Assembly (NCBI GenBank): GCA_022414725.1
Contig: CM039464.1
Coordinates: forward strand, 35,599,079 to 35,663,078
Direction of reading: 5' to 3'
DNA length: 64,000 nt
DNA from: Microglena sp. YARC
Taxonomy: Eukaryota > Chlorophyta > Chlorophyceae > Chlamydomonadales > Chlamydomonadaceae
Below are positions 58,716 to 64,000 of the stretch, one piece after another (positions within the stretch are counted from its first letter, which is position 1; every line of letters starts with the position of its first letter). The notes beneath the pieces are model-generated. The model did not search any database. It saw only the letters and a list, made by a program, of their open reading frames with translations, and had not been told where the DNA came from. The position numbers and the translations under genes are program-made.

Positions 58716-61088
58716 ATGGCTACGAAACCTCCGACAGTCGCGAAATTGAAGGAGCTACTGAAATTGGCTGAAGTACCATACTCGTCGAAGTCAAACAAGG
58801 ACGATCTTGTCCGTTTGTGCGAAGACAATGGTCTCATCGCCAGACCCCCTCCAGAATACAAGACGGTGGAAAAGATGTGTGTCGTGAAATGCGCCCTGAA
58901 GAAGGCAATGAGTCTTGACGATGAAGAATTTGGTAAGTTTAGGGAGCATGTGGACCAGCTCGTCAATGTGGTGAGCCGCATGTTACGGCGGTCCAGTCTG
59001 GTGCTGACTTTCCACATCACGAGTCTCTTAGAGAAGGGTCTGGAGATTCCAGACCTGTACAACATGAAAGATACCTACTGGAAGGATTGGCTCCGTATCG
59101 GGGTAGACGGAATCTTCCCTGATGAGGAAAGCAAGATATCGTACGAAGCTGTGAAGGACTCCATCGGCGATGTAATTGGTAATGACGACGCTGACTACAT
59201 CAAGTCTTATCCGATCTATTTCGATCAGGTATTGAACTATGCAGGTCACACATTGAGCACGGTCGTGTCAAACAACGCATGGGTTCCTTTGATACCACGT
59301 CTGGCCAGACTCACCTCCACCACTTTAAATAAATTAAATGCCCCGAAGACGCTGGACACATCGAAGATCATTGGGGGATACGACGTGATGCGGGCTATTC
59401 AGCAAGAAGTCCAAAACATGGAGGGATGGCCAGAGTCTGTTCAAGAGTACGTCAATGAAGTTAGGGAGATGCTAAGTGTTCCAGATGGAAGTCGAGTTTA
59501 TGATAACTATGGCAAAGACATGGACTTTCCGACCATGGTCCGGTTCAATTATTGGATACAAAAACGGTTGGAGGATATGGATGCACGTCGTATCCGATTG
59601 ATGCCCATCTTCAATGTCCAACGGGTGCATGTTCGCCTTGACCTAAAGACCCTCGTGAACCTGTTCAGGCACATGTTCCCCACTGACAAGAACATCGTTG
59701 AGCTTTCCAAATGGGAACATGTAAAGAATCCCGACAGCTTCATGTTGCCCCAGAGGCCTGCACAGAAGAAGAAAAAATCATGTTGTCCTGGTGAATGGGA
59801 GGCATACAAGTCGGTCCTGAAGCAGTACGATGATGATGTTAAGGATATCAAGGCTACTGACGAGTACAGACATGCAAAGGGTTTGTATGACACGCTTGTG
59901 AACGCCCGAAAAACAGTCGCAGGTTCCTTCTTCAGAAAACCACCTGTCAAGAATGGGTGGGTTTTCGACTGCAGCATCTGTACTGACGGAGTCTCCTTGA
60001 GCATGCAGTACAGCAAGACAGTACAGGTCCTTGTCTCAGATCTGAAGAAGACCTGTAAGAAGCCTCGTAAAGAAGAAGGTATCAAGATCGCAGAAAAATA
60101 CGACGGCTCACTTAAAACGATATTGCCCGATATGGGTATCGTCGTCCTGGGTGTGGACCCAGGACGGAGCAACATCGCTACGGTAACGTATTTGGCAGAC
60201 GACAAAAATAAGACATGGAAGCTGACACGTGGTGCATTTTACCACAAGTTGGGTATCAAGAAGCTGACAGGGCAGAAGGAACTGCGTTTTGCTGACATGA
60301 TTCCTATGTGGGAGTCTCTGCATGAAAATGGAGCAGCTTTGAGTACATCGAGGACGGATAATATCTCGGCGTACTTGTCAAATTACGCTAAGTTTTCTGA
60401 CGAGTGGTGGAGATTGGCTTTGCGACGCCGAGAATCCCGTGACAACTTGCAGCGTTACATCGGAAAACGAAAGGTCAAAGACTCTTTCTGGGCGGGTATC
60501 AAGCGGTGCATGATGAAAGAACTTCCTGATATGAAGGTTTGCGTGGCCTACGGATCTGCCATCACGAAACTGAAGCCTACTGGACCGGGAGAAGTGGCAG
60601 TTCCCACTGGGGCCATGTTCGCATCGTGTAAAAGAATTTTCAAAGAGGACGTTTCTGTGACAGATGAGTTCAAAACGACTCTTATGTCGTGGGAGACGGG
60701 TAAAGAAAAAGAACATGTTTACAAGATCCCAAGCGTTTGTTCAGCAGACGTGAAGCTTAGGTTGGGTGGTGAACGTTTTGGTCACACGAAATCGAAAACG
60801 ATGCCAAAGGTCGCTGATTGCGACCACTTAGGGGTAAGGTTGTACAATAAACGTAAACGCGCACAAGAGAAGCACAGGAGGGGTGGCTTCGCCACTTCCC
60901 TTGTCGATTCTCAAAAATCGATCGAACGGTACCCAGAGGTACGAGGACTGCGATTCTCTCCAGAAACATGCATTTACTCAGACCGGGATCGCTCTTCTGC
61001 TCTCACAATCGCAAGGCTGCACTGCATGGAATTGATGGGTCTAGGACGACCTCTTCCATTTGCCCACAGCAGCTCTGTTGATGAATAA
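58716..61088 (+). CDS. Fanzor B with N-terminal SAP-like domain, 790 aa
   Basis: Residues 8-36 (TVAKLKELLKLAEVPYSSKS then LVRLCEDNG) look like a SAP DNA-binding helix pair. The RuvC parts are GVDPGRSN (Asp481), AYGSAITKLKPTGPGEVAVP, VTDEFKTT (Glu651) and YSDRDRSSA (Asp758). Only scattered Cys/His stand where a zinc ribbon would be (CDH ... C). Length fits Fanzor1. RNA-guided double-strand cutting is established for several Fanzors; here it is inferred. Intact, 46 bp after the transposase remnant, probably a separate transcript (AT-rich GTGACCTATTGATTATTAAAG leader). Confidence 0.82.
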   Translation: MATKPPTVAKLKELLKLAEVPYSSKSNKDDLVRLCEDNGLIARPPPEYKTVEKMCVVKCALKKAMSLDDEEFGKFREHVDQLVNVVSRMLRRSSLVLTFHITSLLEKGLEIPDLYNMKDTYWKDWLRIGVDGIFPDEESKISYEAVKDSIGDVIGNDDADYIKSYPIYFDQVLNYAGHTLSTVVSNNAWVPLIPRLARLTSTTLNKLNAPKTLDTSKIIGGYDVMRAIQQEVQNMEGWPESVQEYVNEVREMLSVPDGSRVYDNYGKDMDFPTMVRFNYWIQKRLEDMDARRIRLMPIFNVQRVHVRLDLKTLVNLFRHMFPTDKNIVELSKWEHVKNPDSFMLPQRPAQKKKKSCCPGEWEAYKSVLKQYDDDVKDIKATDEYRHAKGLYDTLVNARKTVAGSFFRKPPVKNGWVFDCSICTDGVSLSMQYSKTVQVLVSDLKKTCKKPRKEEGIKIAEKYDGSLKTILPDMGIVVLGVDPGRSNIATVTYLADDKNKTWKLTRGAFYHKLGIKKLTGQKELRFADMIPMWESLHENGAALSTSRTDNISAYLSNYAKFSDEWWRLALRRRESRDNLQRYIGKRKVKDSFWAGIKRCMMKELPDMKVCVAYGSAITKLKPTGPGEVAVPTGAMFASCKRIFKEDVSVTDEFKTTLMSWETGKEKEHVYKIPSVCSADVKLRLGGERFGHTKSKTMPKVADCDHLGVRLYNKRKRAQEKHRRGGFATSLVDSQKSIERYPEVRGLRFSPETCIYSDRDRSSALTIARLHCMELMGLGRPLPFAHSSSVDE

Positions 61089-61204
61089 AAACTCGTATTG
61101 TTGTAGACACCACTCGGTCCCCCTCCGGTTGTCGCGACAACATTAGGTTACACCGCAAGGTGTGCCGTACACTAAGCGGTTTCATTTAAGTATTCCATTG
61201 ACTG
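61089..61204 (+). ncRNA. Candidate Fanzor guide RNA scaffold (with the coding end)
   Basis: Between the Fanzor stop and the right transposon end lie a perfect TTGTCGCGACAA hairpin and an ACACC-GCAA-GGTGT hairpin with a GNRA tetraloop. In TnpB and Fanzor systems the guide RNA scaffold comes from exactly this position and reads into flanking DNA. Structure seen; role inferred. Confidence 0.35.
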
Positions 61205-61347
61205 TATTTTCTGGAATGTGACATTTTAATACCAATCGTTTTCTCCCGCCACATGTATCATCTGTCCAATAAGATGCATGCCTCCTCCGCGAAAACGGCG
61301 GGACACTGTCGACACCTACGTCGCACTCCACAGGGTTCGAAAACGTT

Positions 61348-61501
61348 ATGATATCTTATGAAGAGTTTGAGCATCCCGGCAAGCTCACGGTGTCAAGGAG
61401 CCCGCACCAAGCTGCCATGGATGATGTCATGTGTAGCGTTTTTCACGGACCCAACGTCGTGCGCATCGTGGCAGACAACATGGGTATCCATACAAGATAT
61501 A
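61348..61501 (+). pseudogene. Short hypothetical gene cut by a MITE
   Basis: ATG 61348 opens MISYEEFEHPGKLTVS ... HGPNVVRIVADNMG and runs directly into the MITE at 61502. Removing the MITE and one TA would give a frame ending three codons later, so little is lost. Family unknown. Confidence 0.35.
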
Positions 61502-61665
61502 ATGGGCGTTCCTGCCTCCCGGCCGATTTTTTTAAATTTCTAATCAGGATTTAGAGCCTCCTGAACGACTCTCTAGCTTGAGACATCAGCACCAAGGAAT
61601 CACAATTCCGCTCCATACCATGTTTCGCAACCAGTCAAAATCGGCCGGGGGGCAGGAACGCCCAT
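61502..61665. mobile_element. MITE, ATGGGCGTTCC family
   Basis: 164 bp, TA at 61500-61501 and 61666-61667. Confidence 0.92.
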
Positions 61666-61679
61666 TATATCCCGAAATA

Positions 61680-61751
61680 AATAGCTTGGTTTTACATAAG
61701 CGCAAACCCCAACATCACGTGGGATATTATACGAGATAATCCATATAAACT
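61680..61751 (+). pseudogene. Stub of a tryptophan-repeat gene
   Basis: It encodes ISANPNITWDIIRDNP and a stop: the last repeat of a lost paralogue located directly before the intact gene. Confidence 0.6.
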
Positions 61752-62921
61752 ATGATTACAGCGGAAATAAATAGCCACATCTCGAGACGGGTCAAATGTA
61801 TGGAATGTTTATTGAGTTATAATCCATGTTTGACGCGGGAAGTTATCGAATGCTATCCAGACAAACCATGGAATTGGTACTGGATCAGCAGAAACCCCTG
61901 CATCACATGGGATATTATACAAGCCAACCCAGATAAACCATGGGACTGGCGTGGATTGAGCGCAAACCCAAATTTCATATGGGATATTATTAAAGCCAAC
62001 CCTGATAAACAATGGGACTGGCGTGAATTGAGCGCAAACCCACATATCACATGGGATATGATACAAACCAACCCAGATAAACCATGGGATTGGTATTATA
62101 TCAGCAAAAACCCTTGCGTCAAATGGTTTATTGTCAAAGCCAACCCCGACAAACCATGGAACTGGTGTGGATTGAGCGCAAACCCCAGCATCACATTGGA
62201 GATTATACAAGACAACCCTGATAAACCATGGGATTGGTTTTTTATTAGCAAAAACCCCAATATCACATGGAATATTATACAATCCAACCCAGATAAACAA
62301 TGGAATTGGAACTGGATCAGCGCAAACCCCAACATCTCTTGGGATGTTGTACAAGCCAACCCTGATAAACCATGGGATTGGTACTGGATCAGCGAAAACC
62401 CCAATATCACATGGGATATTGTGCAATCCAACCCCGACAAACCATGGAATTGGACCTGGATCAGCGCAAACCCCAATATCACTTGGGATATTATACAAGC
62501 CAACCCCAACAAATCATGGATTTGGTACTGGATCAGCAGAAACCCCAACATCACATGGGATATTATCCAAGCCTACCCCGACAAACCATGGAATTGGTAC
62601 TGGATCAGCAAAACCCTACATATCCCATGTGATATTATCAAAGCCAACCCCGACAAACCATGGGACTGGCGTGGATTGAGCGCAAACCCCAATATCACGT
62701 GGGATGTTATCGTAGCAAACCTCGATAACCCATGGAATTGGTATGAGTTGAGCTCAAACCCCAATATGTTGTTATCTACCCAAGACATTTGCGATATCAT
62801 ACGTAGATGTAGAGCAGCAAGAACCATTCAGAAAATATGGCGATACGTCAATACAAACCCGAGTTATAATGTATGTCAACACAGGCTCTTTAGGGAATAT
62901 AATGAAATGGTTTATTATTAA
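61752..62921 (+). CDS. Tryptophan-rich 24-residue repeat protein, 389 aa
   Basis: After MITAEINSHISRRVKCMECL the protein is about thirteen copies of a 24-residue unit, consensus NPNITWDIIQANPDKPWDW plus Y-IS, coded by a 72-bp repeat. The tail (CDIIRRCRAARTIQKIWRYV) has an IQ-like Ala/Arg helix. Such NP-ITWDII repeats are familiar in large DNA viruses of protists, where they form multigene families of unknown role. Regular aromatic spacing suggests a solenoid. Intact; a decayed paralogue follows. Confidence 0.8.
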   Translation: MITAEINSHISRRVKCMECLLSYNPCLTREVIECYPDKPWNWYWISRNPCITWDIIQANPDKPWDWRGLSANPNFIWDIIKANPDKQWDWRELSANPHITWDMIQTNPDKPWDWYYISKNPCVKWFIVKANPDKPWNWCGLSANPSITLEIIQDNPDKPWDWFFISKNPNITWNIIQSNPDKQWNWNWISANPNISWDVVQANPDKPWDWYWISENPNITWDIVQSNPDKPWNWTWISANPNITWDIIQANPNKSWIWYWISRNPNITWDIIQAYPDKPWNWYWISKTLHIPCDIIKANPDKPWDWRGLSANPNITWDVIVANLDNPWNWYELSSNPNMLLSTQDICDIIRRCRAARTIQKIWRYVNTNPSYNVCQHRLFREYNEMVYY

Positions 62922-62962
62922 ATTATTATCGAAATTTACAATCATATTTTTTTATAATAATA

Positions 62963-63785
62963 ATGATTTCAGCGGAAATAAAAAACCACATCTCGAGGTT
63001 TTTTTTTTTTGATTCGGGTCAAATGTATGGAACACAAGTGGGATTGGGGTTTGTTGAGTTGTAACTCAACATTAACGTGGGACATTATCGAAAGCTACCC
63101 AGACAAACCATGGAATTGGTAATGTATCAGCTCAAACCCCAACATCAAATGGGAGATTGTCATTACAAACCCCAATAAACCTTGGGACTGGAGTGGGATC
63201 AGCAGAAACCCCAACATCACGTGGGATATTATACATGCCAACCCAGATAAACGATGGGATTGGGACCGGATCAGCGCAAACCCCAACACCACATGGGAGA
63301 TTATACAAGCCAACCCAGACAAACCGTGGAATTGGGGTGGAATGAGCGCAAGCCCCAATATCACGTGGGATATTATACAAGACAACCCTGATAAACCATG
63401 GAATTGGTTTTACATTAGCGCAAACCCCAATATCACATGGGATATTATACGAGATAATCCAAACAAACCATGGAATTGGTTTTACATGAGAACAAACCCC
63501 AACATAACATGGGATATTATACAAGCCAACCCTAACAAACCATGGAATTGGTTGTATATAAGCGCAAACCCTTCCATCAAATGGGATATTATACGAGATA
63601 ATCCAGTCATCCTGCAATTTGTTGATTCAAAATCGTACTCCTCGTCCACACGACACCACGGTGGCTTGCGCAGCCTCATCAATGCGGATCATGTAGTCGA
63701 GTCAGCCACTCGTCTATATATCCCGGTGTCTCACATGCAGAAGCAGGGGGCACACAAGCCAAGCTCACCTATTCTCTATGCATGA
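62963..63785 (+). pseudogene. Tryptophan-repeat paralogue, decayed
   Basis: It starts MISAEIKNHISR like the intact gene, then a T12 run (63000-63011) replaces the Arg-Val codons, and a TAA follows NW at about 63120. From there seven repeats are open to about 63610, where the sequence changes to an unrelated tail (STRHHGGLRSLINADH) that includes the CGACACCACGGTGGCTTGCG lead-in, so the 3' end is also lost. Confidence 0.75.
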
Positions 63786-64000
63786 CGAATGCAGGTTGAA
63801 ACAAATAACCTCGCATCTCGTTGTTTGCCCCCACAAGATGCAAGGAGGATCCGTTGAACACACGCATGTGGACGCAAATGGCGTCCTCAATCCCAGAGTA
63901 ACAACATTGAATGTACCTGGTATCCATGATGCTGCCGATCGCTTTCACAAATGCATTCAGTGTTTGCGAGTCCAAGACAGCGTCATCGGTTGCAAAGATG
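63769..64000 (-). CDS. Hypothetical protein, 5' end outside the window
   Basis: The minus-strand frame is open to the window edge (ATDDAVLDSQTLNAFVKAIG) and ends with PAFVMHRE and TAG at 63769-63771. A moderately hydrophobic beta-like protein; no family recognised. The internal TTG/ATG codons need not be the start. Confidence 0.45.
   Translation of the reverse strand, partial: IFATDDAVLDSQTLNAFVKAIGSIMDTRYIQCCYSGIEDAICVHMRVFNGSSLHLVGANNEMRGYLFQPAFVMHRE

Larger units (their letters stand above)
57751..61204 (+). mobile_element. IS630/mariner-Fanzor transposon B, bounded
   Basis: The left end CAGTCGGCGGAACAGTAAAA and right end (complement CAGTCAATGGAATACTTAAA) share CAGTC, GGAA and AAATGAAAC as imperfect inverted repeats. 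TA at 57749-57750 and 61205-61206 is the target duplication. Inside are a transposase and a Fanzor gene, both on the plus strand. 3454 bp. Confidence 0.8.

Noticed and set aside
61809..62554. Long antisense frames across the tryptophan-repeat gene
   Set aside because: Shadows of the 72-bp repeat; only the sense frame has a start, a distinct head and a distinct tail.
1..64000. Ribosomal RNA genes or bacterial operon structure
   Set aside because: No rRNA-like stretches, no Shine-Dalgarno-spaced gene chains; TATA boxes, introns and LTR elements point to eukaryotic-type expression.

Overview
The window looks like eukaryotic DNA rich in giant-virus-type genes (Nucleocytoviricota) and mobile elements. 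It is either a giant virus endogenised in a protist or algal nuclear genome or a transposon-loaded giant-virus contig; the sequence alone does not decide. Virus-like content: two D5-type (SF3) primase-helicase remnants, F-box/ankyrin and ankyrin repeat proteins, two T5orf172/GIY-YIG-like proteins, a DEDDh exonuclease, a C2H2-finger protein with a viral-type core, and proteins built of 24-residue tryptophan repeats. Eukaryotic content: two Ty1/copia retrotransposons, three IS630/Tc1-mariner transposases, three Fanzor genes plus a TnpB-type tail, TA-inserting MITEs, and a duplicated gene that only makes sense with a GT-AG intron.

Layout. 0-1.2 kb: palindromic repeat and a partial reading frame. 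1.2-6.4 kb: decayed copia-1, ending at a perfect foldback MITE. 6.7-18 kb: few genes, many repeats (hairpin modules, 95-110 bp arrays, ten copies of a 406-bp satellite). 18.2-20.7 kb: broken primase-helicase. 22.7-26.2 kb: T5orf172-like gene, a small basic protein, and an intact gene joining six C2H2 fingers to a PD-(D/E)XK-like nuclease domain. 26.7-30.4 kb: second helicase remnant, nuclease-like protein, membrane protein. 30.5-38.7 kb: Fanzor/transposase cluster with small virus-like genes. 39.3-43.2 kb: spliced gene carrying a MITE in its intron, array, zinc-finger protein, F-box/ankyrin gene. 43.2-50.2 kb: complete young copia-2 with identical target-site duplications. 50.2-57.3 kb: rearranged T5orf172 copies, MITEs, second copy of the spliced gene, ankyrin gene, array. 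57.75-61.2 kb: one bounded transposon (transposase plus SAP-Fanzor, inverted ends, TA duplication). 61.3-64 kb: MITE and tryptophan-repeat proteins.

The strongest points are the natural zinc-finger-nuclease-like gene, the Fanzor transposon with a structured candidate guide-RNA region, an in-frame amber between gag and pol in both copia copies, the intronic MITE, and several dispersed hairpin and promoter-like repeat families. Many viral-type genes carry one-base indels, often in homopolymers, while the Fanzor and finger-nuclease genes are intact. This fits decay of viral genes beside active transposons, but some indels may be long-read errors.
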